Origin: Haloplanus aerogenes
Lineage (GTDB): Archaea; Halobacteriota; Halobacteria; Halobacteriales; Haloferacaceae
Direction of reading: 5' to 3'
Length of the DNA: 64,000 bases
Assembly: GCF_003856835.1 (NCBI RefSeq)
Contig: NZ_CP034145.1
Location: 992,001-1,056,000 of the forward strand
The position numbers were made by a program, and so were the translations under genes. A model generated the notes under the pieces. It ran no database searches. It was not told the origin of the DNA and worked only from the letters and a program-made list of their open reading frames with translations. Below, piece by piece: positions 8,470 to 15,906 of the stretch (positions are counted from its first letter, which is position 1; every line of letters starts with the position of its first letter).

Positions 8470-9885
8470 TGATGCGTAGCGCGGAGTCCCCTTCCTCAAG
8501 CGCGTGCAGAGCGAGCGGTAGGGAGGGGAGGAGCGCGTTCGCCACACCAAGCTAACACTCTCTACTTTCACTCTGCTTGGCGACTAGTTAAATACACGCA
8601 GTCCTATGATTGGGTGTGGACGAGTGGGTACGTCGAACCGCGATAACTCGCCTTTCGGTCGACGACGAGCAACGCGAGTTGTTCGAACAAACCATCAGTG
8701 CGTACAAGCGCGGCTGTCAGATTGCGACCAATCTCGCTTGGAAGCGTTGCAACGAGAAACGCGAGGCCCAATCCCTCGCCTACGAACCCATACGCGAGAA
8801 GACTGCGCTGGGCTCCCAGCACGCACTTCTTGCCACTCATCAAGCTGCCGAAGCTATCACAGGATGTATCGCACGGCGCTCGACGGGCAAGAAAACCAGC
8901 AAACCCCAGTTCACTGCTTCCACGGTGACCTATGATACGCGGTCGATGACGCTGTTCGATGACGAGACTGTCTCGCTTGCCACCACCACGGATCGGGTTC
9001 GCTGTCCACTCGTCCTTCCCGACGACGAAGATGGCTACCAGCGTCAGTACCTCGACTCCGACGACTGGCAAGTCACCGAAAGCACACTTACCGCTCGCGA
9101 CGGCGAGTACTTCCTGCATCTTGGATTCCGCCGACGCAAGAACGAGACTGAACGTGATACCGCCGAGGACGGAACGGTCCTCGGGGTCGACCTCGGCATC
9201 GAAAACCTCGCCGTCACGAGTACCGCTCACTTCGTCAGCGGGCGTGAGTTAACGCACACTCTGCGTGAGTTCGAGAACGTACGTGCTGGGCTCCAACAGA
9301 CAGGGACCCGAAGCGCTCATCGCACGCTCGTGCGCTCGAGTGGGCGGGAACTCCGATATATTCGAGACGTGCTCCATCAAACGTCGAACTCGATTGTCGA
9401 GGAAGCGCTCCGATACGATTGCGACGTGATCGCTTTCGAGAACCTAAGCCACATCCGCGCTCGGACGAGAGCGTCATGGGGTCACAGATGGGCGTTTCGG
9501 ACGCTCTACGAGCAGGTCGAGTACAAAGCAGAAGCCGTCGGACTCACGGTGAAGCAAGTCCTCGCGCGGAACACGTCAAAGCGATGTGCAGAGTGTCGGT
9601 TCACGGCCACAGAAAATCGGCCGACTCGGAACACGTTCCACTGTCAGGAGTGTGGCGCCCGAGCGAACGCGGACTACAATGCAGCGAAGAACATCGGACT
9701 GCGGTATGTCCGTCAAGGCCATCAGTCGTCTCGGCGGACGGGCACCAGTCAGCTGGCCCTGAAGTCTGGAACGGTGACGCCGAAGGGCGGATTTACCGCC
9801 TACCCCAACGGGTTTGAGGCCGAGTTCACGGACAAGCCCCGTCCTTAGACGCGAGCTTAGCGAGCGTCAGGACGGGGTAGTTGAC
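8470..9885 (+). mobile_element. IS1341-type (IS200/IS605 group) element 1, TnpB only
   Basis: The left boundary is set by the break in the DICT frame and the TCCCCTTCCT/AGGGAGGGGA hairpin at 8487-8529. The right boundary is the CCCCGTCCT/AGGACGGGG hairpin (9837-9845 / 9869-9877) followed by TAGTTGAC, the usual form of haloarchaeal right ends. It carries tnpB only, with no tnpA, so it would depend on a TnpA supplied elsewhere. There is no target-site duplication, as expected for this group. Confidence 0.75.
8610..9848 (+). CDS. tnpB: TnpB RNA-guided nuclease of an IS1341-type element
   Basis: 412 residues from the TTG at 8610; the GTG at 8616 is an equally good start. It has the OrfB N-terminal helices, then the RuvC-like core with all three acidic residues: Asp194 (LGVDLGIENL), Glu277 (VIAFENLSHIR) and Asp355 (RANADYNAAKN). 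A four-Cys zinc finger lies between the last two (C326, C329, C345, C348). TnpB cleaves DNA next to a transposon-associated motif using an RNA made from the element's right end, which favours element retention. Length and motifs are intact, so the protein is probably active. The C-terminal 45 residues overlap the likely guide-RNA region. Confidence 0.9.
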   Translation: MGVDEWVRRTAITRLSVDDEQRELFEQTISAYKRGCQIATNLAWKRCNEKREAQSLAYEPIREKTALGSQHALLATHQAAEAITGCIARRSTGKKTSKPQFTASTVTYDTRSMTLFDDETVSLATTTDRVRCPLVLPDDEDGYQRQYLDSDDWQVTESTLTARDGEYFLHLGFRRRKNETERDTAEDGTVLGVDLGIENLAVTSTAHFVSGRELTHTLREFENVRAGLQQTGTRSAHRTLVRSSGRELRYIRDVLHQTSNSIVEEALRYDCDVIAFENLSHIRARTRASWGHRWAFRTLYEQVEYKAEAVGLTVKQVLARNTSKRCAECRFTATENRPTRNTFHCQECGARANADYNAAKNIGLRYVRQGHQSSRRTGTSQLALKSGTVTPKGGFTAYPNGFEAEFTDKPRP

Positions 9886-9905
9886 CTCCGATCTCTACAT
9901 CACGG
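9690..9905 (+). ncRNA. Predicted right-end (omega/reRNA) guide RNA of element 1
   Basis: TnpB guide RNAs are made from the 3' part of tnpB and the right end. Here the scaffold would finish in the 9-bp hairpin CCCCGTCCT/AGGACGGGG and TTGAC (9881-9885), and the guide would be the next 15-20 bases, which belong to the interrupted DICT gene. The start is a guess; only the hairpin end is visible. Confidence 0.45.
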
Positions 9906-9985
9906 GCACGAAAGCGCTCGGGGACGTCTCCCTCCCCGCAGTGATCGCGAAACTGGAGGAGATGCCGTTCCGGGTGCGTGGCTAT
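9887..9985 (+). pseudogene. DICT-domain gene, middle fragment
   Basis: Thirty-three codons, SDLYITGTKALGDVSLPAVI onward to FRVRGY, lying between the right end of element 1 and the left boundary of element 2. The frame ends with codon TAT at 9983-9985. Joining it directly to CCG at 11435 gives FRVRGY-PVSNSEKLPLI, which reads as continuous DICT-domain protein. It has no start of its own. Confidence 0.7.
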
Positions 9986-10003
9986 CTTTCGCCGAGGAGA
10001 GAA

Positions 10004-10023
10004 TCCCGCCGTTTACGGCGGGA
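10004..10023 (+). repeat. Extra right-end-like hairpin before tnpB 2
   Basis: TCCCGCCG (10004-10011), loop TTTA, CGGCGGGA (10016-10023), in the context GAGAATCCCGCCG...GGAGTGAATCCGACA. This has the form of IS1341 right ends (GAATCCC-hairpin-GGGAG) yet lies at the left side of element 2. It is either a relic of a third element or an unusual left end. Confidence 0.55.
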
Positions 10024-10121
10024 GTGAATCCGACACTTCCCACAAATCCACCGCCGATGGCAAGGACGGATATTCAACGTTAATCCGGATCGTTAAGTAG
10101 GTTTGTCTACATAGGCTATGT

Positions 10122-11372
10122 GTGGCGATTCAGGTCACTCGCACCTACGTTGGTTCCATTCAGAACCACTGGCAGGTCTGCAATGGCCTCGATTCGCTCG
10201 GTGATTCCGCCTCGAAAATCTGGAACATCGCACGCTGGACAGCCGACCGCGTATGGGATGAAACCGGCGAAATTCCAGATGAAGGCGTGCTGAAATCGTA
10301 TATGAAGAACCGCGAGTGCTGGAAAGACTTGAACGCGCAATCCAGTCAGAAAGTCATCGAAGAACTTTCTGACGCTTTCCAGTCGTGGTTCGACCTGCGA
10401 CAGAACGACCCAGAGGCGAATCCGCCCGGCTACCGCAAACACGGCGACACCCGGCCCAAGAGTACGGTCACGTTCAAAGCAGACGGCTTCAAACACGACC
10501 CCGAACACAACCGCGTCCGACTCAGCAAAGGCTCAAATCTGAAAGAGCATTTCTCGGACTTTATCCTCTGCGAGTACCAGACTCGCCCCGACGTTGACCT
10601 CTCAGAAGTTAACCGAGTGCAGAACGTTCGCGCCGTCTGGAACGGCGACGAGTGGGAACTACACTTCGTCTGCAAAGTCGAACTCGAAACCAACGACTCC
10701 GCAGGCGACGGTGTTGCTGGTATCGATCTTGGTATCAAGAACATCGCCACGGTTGCGTTCCCCGACGAATACGTCCTGTATCCCGGCAACTCGCCCAAGC
10801 AGGACAAGCACTACTTCACCCGAGCAGAGTACGATACCGAGGGTGAGGACGGCCCGTCAGAGCAGTCGATGTGGGCGCGTCGGAAGCTCGCTGACCACGA
10901 AACGCACTTCTACCACACGTTGACGGACACCATCATCACCGAGTGTGTCGAACGCGGTGTTGGGGCGGTCGCGGTGAGTTGGCCGGAAGACGTGCGCGAG
11001 TCCGACTGGGGCAAGACCGGCAATAAGAAGTTGCATTCGTGGGCGTTCGACCGCATCTACCAGTACCTCGAATACAAAGGCGAGAGACGTGGCGTCGAGG
11101 TGCTGAAAGAGAATGAATGGGATACGTCGAAGACGTGTTCACGATGTGGGGACGACACGAAGTCGAACCGTGTCGAACGTGGATTGTACGTCTGCTCATC
11201 GTGCGAGTTGGTAGCCAACGCGGATTGCAACGGGGCGGAGAACATGCGGCAGAAGATAACTCCGAGTCCTCACGGTGAGGATAGGAGTAACGGCTGTGTG
11301 GCACAGCCATCGACATACTTGTTCGACCGCGAGAGCGGGATGTTTCGCACGAGAGAACAAGCCGTGTCGTAG
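10122..11372 (+). CDS. tnpB: TnpB of element 2, RuvC glutamate not at the usual place
   Basis: 416 residues from the GTG at 10122. The RuvC core has Asp202 (VAGIDLGIKNIAT) and Asp368 (VANADCNGAEN), with a zinc finger between (C339, C342, C358, C361). The middle motif reads VGAVAVSWPEDVRESDWG. Relatives usually have an acidic residue two to three positions earlier (VVGDL or FENL), whereas here those positions are Ser286-Trp287-Pro288 and the first acid is Glu289. The protein may be a weakened or dead nuclease that still binds RNA and DNA, or the motif may have shifted. It belongs to a different TnpB branch from the gene at 8610, as shown by its N-terminus and its long insert after the first Asp. 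The C-terminal tail (NGCVAQPSTYLFDRESG) is typical of this branch. Confidence 0.88.
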   Translation: MAIQVTRTYVGSIQNHWQVCNGLDSLGDSASKIWNIARWTADRVWDETGEIPDEGVLKSYMKNRECWKDLNAQSSQKVIEELSDAFQSWFDLRQNDPEANPPGYRKHGDTRPKSTVTFKADGFKHDPEHNRVRLSKGSNLKEHFSDFILCEYQTRPDVDLSEVNRVQNVRAVWNGDEWELHFVCKVELETNDSAGDGVAGIDLGIKNIATVAFPDEYVLYPGNSPKQDKHYFTRAEYDTEGEDGPSEQSMWARRKLADHETHFYHTLTDTIITECVERGVGAVAVSWPEDVRESDWGKTGNKKLHSWAFDRIYQYLEYKGERRGVEVLKENEWDTSKTCSRCGDDTKSNRVERGLYVCSSCELVANADCNGAENMRQKITPSPHGEDRSNGCVAQPSTYLFDRESGMFRTREQAVS

Positions 11373-11450
11373 ACCAGCAAATATCCCAACTGCGGTACGG
11401 GAAGCCCCGTTGTTCACGACGGGGAGGATGTCACCCGGTCTCGAACTCGG
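11230..11450 (+). ncRNA. Predicted right-end (omega/reRNA) guide RNA of element 2
   Basis: By analogy with other TnpB systems, the RNA would span the last part of tnpB and the right end, finishing with the hairpin at 11405-11424 and GATGTCAC (11427-11434). The guide would be the host bases from 11435 on, in the DICT gene. The 5' end cannot be seen from sequence alone. Confidence 0.45.
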
Positions 11451-11848
11451 AGAAACTCCCGCTCATCATGATCTCGCGCTACATCGAACAGCTCGCCTGG
11501 CAACACGAGTCAGGACGCCTCCGGTCGTCGTTCCAGCGGCTCTCCCGACTCGACGACGAACGCGGAACCCGGGACGTGTACCGAACGCTGGGCGAGACGG
11601 ACCTCAATGTCCACGTCTACGGCGTCCCCGACTGGCTCCCGCCGAAGACGTTTCCGGGCGTCATCCACGCCGGCTACCACGGCGAGTTCCGCTCCTCGTG
11701 GTTCGTGGTCTTCCACTCGGAAGCCGCGGACGCCCGCACGGCGGCACTGGTCGCCGAGCGGGTCGACACGAACGAGTGGGAGGCGTTGTGGACGTTCGAC
11801 GACGAGCGGGTTCGGGCCGTCAACCGGTATATCGAGCGATCGCTGTGA
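11435..11848 (+). pseudogene. DICT-domain gene, C-terminal fragment
   Basis: 138 codons including the stop, beginning PVSNSEKLPLIMISRYIEQL. It includes SGRLRSSFQRLSRL, DVYRTLGETDLNVHVYGVPDW and a final EALWTFDDERVRAVNRYIER. This is the conserved C-terminal two thirds of haloarchaeal DICT sensory-domain proteins, which often accompany signalling regulators. An internal ATG at 11468 could still start a 126-residue product. Upstream pieces lie at 8392 and 9887. As it stands the gene cannot make the full protein. Confidence 0.75.
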
Positions 11849-11887
11849 ACTCTTCGCACCACCGTCGCTCGGGAGCGGGAGGCACTT

Positions 11888-12319
11888 TTAATTGAATGGG
11901 TTGTCCGGCGTCTCCAGACGGGTGAGGCCCTCGATGCTGTCGAAATCGTCGTCGAACGAGTACAGGAATTCGACATCGATCCGCTGCATGTACGCGACGA
12001 CCGTCGCGTCCCCGAATGCGAGTCCGTCGTGAGCCTCAAACAGTTCCACTGCGCGGTGAAAGTCCTTCTGAGCGGCGTGGACCAGTTCGAAGCCGGCCGA
12101 ATCCGAGAGCCGGTCGCGGAGGTCAACCGCTATATCGTGGCGCTGGCGCTCATGGATCCAGTTTAGGGACTCCAGAAGCACGTAGTTCGTGATTCGAGCA
12201 GTCGGGAGTTCTCCTCGGTCGATGGCGTGGACAATGGCTTCTGCCTGTTCGTGGCGGCTGTCGGCGCTCGTATCCTTGTAGTCGATGAGGATGTTCGAAT
12301 CGACGACTGTGACCGCCAT
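11888..12319 (-). CDS. vapC: VapC-like PIN-domain toxin
   Basis: 143 residues with a full PIN-domain pattern: VVDSNILIDYK (Asp near residue 7), a central NYVLLESLNWI (Glu), and LAFGDATVVAYMQ and YSFDDDFDSIEGL near the end. It would be a Mg-dependent RNase. Its start codon directly abuts the stop of the upstream AbrB-type antitoxin gene, giving a coupled antitoxin-toxin operon. It differs from the pair at 1729-2369, which has a VapB of another type. Confidence 0.85.
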   Translation of the reverse strand: MAVTVVDSNILIDYKDTSADSRHEQAEAIVHAIDRGELPTARITNYVLLESLNWIHERQRHDIAVDLRDRLSDSAGFELVHAAQKDFHRAVELFEAHDGLAFGDATVVAYMQRIDVEFLYSFDDDFDSIEGLTRLETPDNPFN

Positions 12320-12592
12320 TCAGACGTTCTCCATGAATGTGGGATCTTCTTCATGGCCGGCGAGGTCGTGCGTTTCGAGGCCATCACCACCCATCGGTGC
12401 CTGCAGGTCGTCATCCTCGAACGCACCGTAGCGCTGTCGGACGACTTCGACGGAGAGGCGTCCCTCCTCGCTGATATTCCAGCGGAGCTTGTCGCCGGCC
12501 TCGATGTCGAGACGCCGACGGAGCGACGCCGGGATCGTGACCATTCCCCGATCGTTGACCGTGGTTTCCTCGGAAGCATCTTCGGTCGACAT
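12320..12592 (-). CDS. vapB: AbrB/SpoVT-type antitoxin
   Basis: 90 residues from the ATG at 12592 (MSTEDASEETTVNDRGMVTI); an in-frame ATG at 12634 is possible but adds residues outside the domain. The swapped-hairpin AbrB core is clear: TVNDRGMVTIPASLRRRLDI, GDKLRW. The acidic C-terminal tail would bind the PIN toxin encoded immediately downstream. The core would bind the operator and repress both genes. Confidence 0.85.
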   Translation of the reverse strand: MSTEDASEETTVNDRGMVTIPASLRRRLDIEAGDKLRWNISEEGRLSVEVVRQRYGAFEDDDLQAPMGGDGLETHDLAGHEEDPTFMENV

Positions 12593-12700
12593 ACTCGGCA
12601 GTACGGACCCGTTGCGTGATACATGTTGCGCCACATGCGCAGTTGACCGCCTCCCACAGCCGAAACCGTGTGTGTTCGCCTTGCGTGTTCTATGGCCAGC

Positions 12701-13069
12701 TCACGACCGTCGTCGCCCAGCACGGACGCGGATTCCGAGTACCGTCCCCCCGACTAGACAGGCCCCGAGCGCCGCGTACCAGACGAGATGTACGGGACTG
12801 TCGGGCGTCAGGGCCGTCTCGATCAGCGCCATGCCGACGAGGTACGCGACGACACCACCCGCGGCGACGGACCGTACGTCCACGTCGGTAACATGCGCGA
12901 ACGCCGCACCGAGGACGAGCGCGAGGAAGCACACGACGCCGAGCGTAACCGGCTCGCCGACGACGGCGGCGAGCCGTGTCCAGTAGACGACGCGTGGCGG
13001 CCAGAGCACGAGGCCGGCGAGGAAGACGAAGGCGGCACTCGCCGCCACCGAGCGAAGCGAGGAGGGCAT
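12701..13069 (-). CDS. Small membrane protein, unknown function
   Basis: 122 residues from the ATG at 13069 (MPSSLRSVAASAAFVFLAGL), chosen over the upstream in-frame start at 13150 because the membrane segment begins straight after it. I count four hydrophobic helices, roughly 10-30, 38-60, 68-88 and 95-115, with a short Arg-rich tail that would face the cytoplasm. It is followed by the antitoxin operon and preceded by a conserved soluble gene on the same strand 87 bases away. No motif gives a function. Confidence 0.6.
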   Translation of the reverse strand: MPSSLRSVAASAAFVFLAGLVLWPPRVVYWTRLAAVVGEPVTLGVVCFLALVLGAAFAHVTDVDVRSVAAGGVVAYLVGMALIETALTPDSPVHLVWYAALGACLVGGTVLGIRVRAGRRRS

Positions 13070-13156
13070 CGTCGACCGTTCGTCTCCGGGTGGGAAAACG
13101 GTGCGGGTCGGGAACGTGTGCGCCGTTGCCGGCGTGTACGGCACCGCCAACGTGGT

Positions 13157-13636
13157 TTACTGGGGTACTGGCTCGCTGTCCGAGCGCGTCTCCGTCCCCG
13201 GTTGCTCGCCCGCGGCGAGCGCGTCGATGACGTCTTCGACCGTCCGAGCGGCGTCGCCGTCACCGCAGGGTGCCACGTCGACGAGCAGGCCGTCACGATA
13301 CGTCGCGATGCACAGCATCGGCAAGACGAGCTGGTCGTCCGACGCACCCGTGATCGTCGAGCGCGTGGTTCGAACCTCGAACGGGGGCTCGACGTGTCGG
13401 TCCTGTCGCTCGGCCCACGCCTCGAACGCGCGAACGACCTCGCGAAGTTCCGTGTCGTCGCTCACGTCGAGCAGGTCGAGACTGACTGCCCGTGGCCAGA
13501 GCTGAATGTGGACGCTGTCGATTCGATGCTGCCGGTCGAGTCGCTTCAACCGGGCGACGAGGTCGTTCCGCCGCTTCACGACGGAAGCGTCGGCTCGCAC
13601 GTAGAGACGGACGGTGAGGGGGGAATTGGGGTCCAT
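13157..13636 (-). CDS. Haloarchaeal conserved protein of unknown function
   Basis: 159 residues from the ATG at 13636 (MDPNSPLTVRLYVRADASVV). The pattern matches a protein family common in haloarchaea and often labelled only as an HTH-domain protein: a beta strand with Arg, VKRRNDLVARLKRL, HIQLWPRAVSLD, FEAWAERQ, LVLPMLCIATYRDGLLVDVAPC, and a closing ARTVEDVIDALAAG. I can see no classical recognition helix, so DNA binding is not supported by the sequence alone. The C-terminal 20 residues are charged and low in complexity. Confidence 0.6.
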   Translation of the reverse strand: MDPNSPLTVRLYVRADASVVKRRNDLVARLKRLDRQHRIDSVHIQLWPRAVSLDLLDVSDDTELREVVRAFEAWAERQDRHVEPPFEVRTTRSTITGASDDQLVLPMLCIATYRDGLLVDVAPCGDGDAARTVEDVIDALAAGEQPGTETRSDSEPVPQ

Positions 13637-13810
13637 GTATCTCTGTGTGATTAGGTATCTGACACCTCTGCTAGTAGAACGCGACGGAGAATATATCGTT
13701 CGGTCGCGGTTCCCCCACTGTGCGAATGGGATGGATACGCCGAGGGCGGGGTGTTTCACCTACTGGGAACGACGGGAAGGAGTTATCCCTCGGCCCGCCA
13801 ACATATATCT

Positions 13811-14233
13811 ATGGCAACAATACTCCTGGCCACCGACGGCAGCGAGTACGCGCGGAAGGCGGCCGAGCAGGCGATCGATATCGCGGAAGAGCGGGCAGCA
13901 ACGCTCCACGTCATCTGTGTCGTCGACAAGCGCCGCTTCGACGAACCCGCGCTCAGTTCGGCCGAACTCGAGACGATCTACGCGGAGGATCACGCGTCGA
14001 TCAACGTCGCGGAAGTCACGGCGATGGCCGACGAGCGGGCGGTAACCGTCGCGGGGGACACGCGTCACGGGATTCCCCACGAGGTCATCCTCGACTACGC
14101 CGACGAGGTAGATGCGGACTGCATCGTCATCGGCGAACACGGCAACCACGAGGAACATTTCTCCGGCGTCGGGCGGAAAGTCACGGACCTGGCCGACCGA
14201 GACGTGATGATCGTCGAAGCCAACGCGGCGTGA
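13811..14233 (+). CDS. UspA-domain protein, degenerate nucleotide site
   Basis: 140 residues from the ATG at 13811, opening MATILLATDGSEYARKAAEQ. Fold and length fit a single UspA domain. The usual ATP-binding signature (GxxG, nine residues, then GS/GT) reads GEHGNHEEHFSGVGRK, so the Ser/Thr is Arg and nucleotide binding is doubtful. It starts a run of four plus-strand genes (UspA, Na/Pi-type, UspA, tandem UspA) with gaps of 25 to 65 bases, then the P-type ATPase. Confidence 0.85.
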   Translation: MATILLATDGSEYARKAAEQAIDIAEERAATLHVICVVDKRRFDEPALSSAELETIYAEDHASINVAEVTAMADERAVTVAGDTRHGIPHEVILDYADEVDADCIVIGEHGNHEEHFSGVGRKVTDLADRDVMIVEANAA

Positions 14234-14258
14234 GCCCGCGATCACCGCCGGATAACGC

Positions 14259-15353
14259 ATGCTGACGCGATTAGCGCACGTACTCGACCGACTCGCCTCG
14301 TCGCGACTCCTGCCGATCGTCGCCCTCGGCGGCATCGTTCTGTTCCTGTTTGCCGTCCGACTGCTGGGGACGGCGACGGACGCCGCAGCACCACTCATCG
14401 AACGCGTGTTCGTTCGGATCGTCGTCGGCGACGCCGCCGCGCTCGGCCTAGGCTGGCTCGGCGCGTACGTGCTCGCCAACGGATCGGTGATCGCAGCAGT
14501 CGCCGTCTCGCTGTTCACCGCCGATATCGTGTCACCCCCTCAGCTGTTCCTGCTGGTCGCGGGCTCACGCCTCGGCGCCGCAGCGATCGTCGTCTTCGTC
14601 GGCACCCTCGACTACGTCCAGAAAGCGGAGTACTCCCTGCGGAAATCCGTCAGCATGGGGCTGCTTACCTTCCTCCTGACGCTCTCGATCTACCTTCCGG
14701 TCACGGTGATCGGCTATCTCGCCCTCCCGTCTCTCCAGGGACCGTTTCGTGCCGTCAGTCGCGGCTGGTCCATCGACCCCACGCCGCTTGCGGTGTTCGA
14801 CCCGCTCACCGTCGCGATAACGACCCGGATCGGACCACTACTCTCCGTTCTCCTGGCGGTCGCGGTGCTGTTCGGGAGTCTGAATCTGTTCGACCGCCTC
14901 CTCGGGACCGTCGACACGACGACGCTCCGGCAACACGTGTTCAGTCACTTCCAGCGTACGTCCGTCTCGTTCGTGCTCGGGCTGGTCGTCACGGGGGTGA
15001 CCACGAGCGTCGCCTTCTCGCTCGGCGTCATCGTCCCGCTGTACAATCGCGGCTACGTCGAACGCGACGAACTCATCCCGTACGTCCTCGGAGCGAACCT
15101 CGGCACGCTGCTCGACACGTTGCTCGTGGCGGTCGTCCTCGACTCGGCTATCGGGGTCGCCGTCGTCCTCGAACTCTTGGTGATCGCGACGGTGGTGACG
15201 CTGGGGGCGCTCGCCGTCCGCGGGCCGTACAGTCGCTTCGTCGTCGCCGTCGACGAGCGACTGCTCACCGACCGGTCGGCGTTTCTCGCCTTCGTGGCGC
15301 TTCTCGTCCTCGCGCCGCTGGCGCTGTTGCTCGTGCCGCTGGTCCTCCGCTGA
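14259..15353 (+). CDS. Na/Pi-cotransporter-type membrane protein
   Basis: 364 residues, almost entirely membrane helices. It shows the two-fold repeat of the PF02690 family: YVLANGSVIAAVAVSLF with LFLLVAGSRLGAAAIVV in the first half, and GVTTSVAFSLGVIVPLYNR with YVLGANLGTLLDTLLVAV in the second. Such proteins move phosphate with sodium. The exact substrate is unproved, because the QSSS motif of well-studied members is replaced by ANGS here. It begins 25 bases after the first UspA gene and is followed by another UspA 65 bases on, suggesting an operon. A clear paralogue lies at 44248-45333, also followed by a UspA. Confidence 0.8.
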   Translation: MLTRLAHVLDRLASSRLLPIVALGGIVLFLFAVRLLGTATDAAAPLIERVFVRIVVGDAAALGLGWLGAYVLANGSVIAAVAVSLFTADIVSPPQLFLLVAGSRLGAAAIVVFVGTLDYVQKAEYSLRKSVSMGLLTFLLTLSIYLPVTVIGYLALPSLQGPFRAVSRGWSIDPTPLAVFDPLTVAITTRIGPLLSVLLAVAVLFGSLNLFDRLLGTVDTTTLRQHVFSHFQRTSVSFVLGLVVTGVTTSVAFSLGVIVPLYNRGYVERDELIPYVLGANLGTLLDTLLVAVVLDSAIGVAVVLELLVIATVVTLGALAVRGPYSRFVVAVDERLLTDRSAFLAFVALLVLAPLALLLVPLVLR

Positions 15354-15418
15354 TCTGCCCGGTGAAGACGTGGCCACCGGGGCGAGAACCTATGGCGGCC
15401 TCCGTCGTACGGACCGGT

Positions 15419-15841
15419 ATGGTGGACCACGTCCTCGTTCCGATGGACGAGTCGCCGCTGGCCGAGCGTGCCCTCGACTTCGCGCTCGAGGTGCATCCGG
15501 ACGCCACCCTCACCGTCCTGCGCGTCGTCGACTACGTCGAGGAGAGCTACAAGGCGCAGATGCTGGTCGGTCCGGACGAGATCCGCGAGCGAGCGCTGGA
15601 ACGGGCCGACGCCCTGTTCGAGGAGGTCCGCGAACGCACCGCGGACCACGGCGGCGAGGTCCGAACCGTCACGGAGTTCGGGAAGCCATCACGGATCATT
15701 CCGAGATACGCCGCGGAACACGACGTCGACCATATCGTGCTCGGCAGTCACGGCCGCTCGCTCGTCTCCCGGGTGCTGGTCGGCGACGTGGCCCAGACGA
15801 TCGTCGACCGGGCGGCGGTCCCGGTCACGCTCGTGCGGTGA
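15419..15841 (+). CDS. UspA-domain protein linked to the Na/Pi-type gene
   Basis: 140 residues from the ATG at 15419 (MVDHVLVPMDESPLAERALD). A single UspA domain containing VVDYVEESYKAQMLVGPDEI, a phrase shared with the UspA at 43703-44131, which also follows a Na/Pi-type transporter. The nucleotide signature is GSHGRSLVSRVLVGDV, with Asp instead of Ser/Thr at the last position. The frame is open further upstream, but this ATG matches the family start. Confidence 0.85.
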   Translation: MVDHVLVPMDESPLAERALDFALEVHPDATLTVLRVVDYVEESYKAQMLVGPDEIRERALERADALFEEVRERTADHGGEVRTVTEFGKPSRIIPRYAAEHDVDHIVLGSHGRSLVSRVLVGDVAQTIVDRAAVPVTLVR

Positions 15842-15906
15842 CCGGGCCGAACGCGGACATCGTCCCCTGCACCGCGTTTAAGTGGCGTCGAGGGCATAGA
15901 TCGGCC

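Larger units (their letters stand above)
9986..11434 (+). mobile_element. IS1341-type element 2 (possibly composite), TnpB only
   Basis: The boundaries come from the exact in-frame rejoining of the host gene (9985 to 11435). The right end is the hairpin CCCCGTTG/CGACGGGG (11405-11424) followed by GAGGATGTCAC, a standard haloarchaeal IS200/IS605 right end. The left part contains another right-end-like hairpin (10004-10023), so the insertion may be a younger element sitting against the remnant of an older one. No tnpA is present. Confidence 0.75.

Noticed and set aside
15370-15906. Upstream extension of the tandem UspA frame
   Set aside because: Residues before the ATG at 15907 are Arg/Gly-rich and overlap another UspA gene in a different frame.
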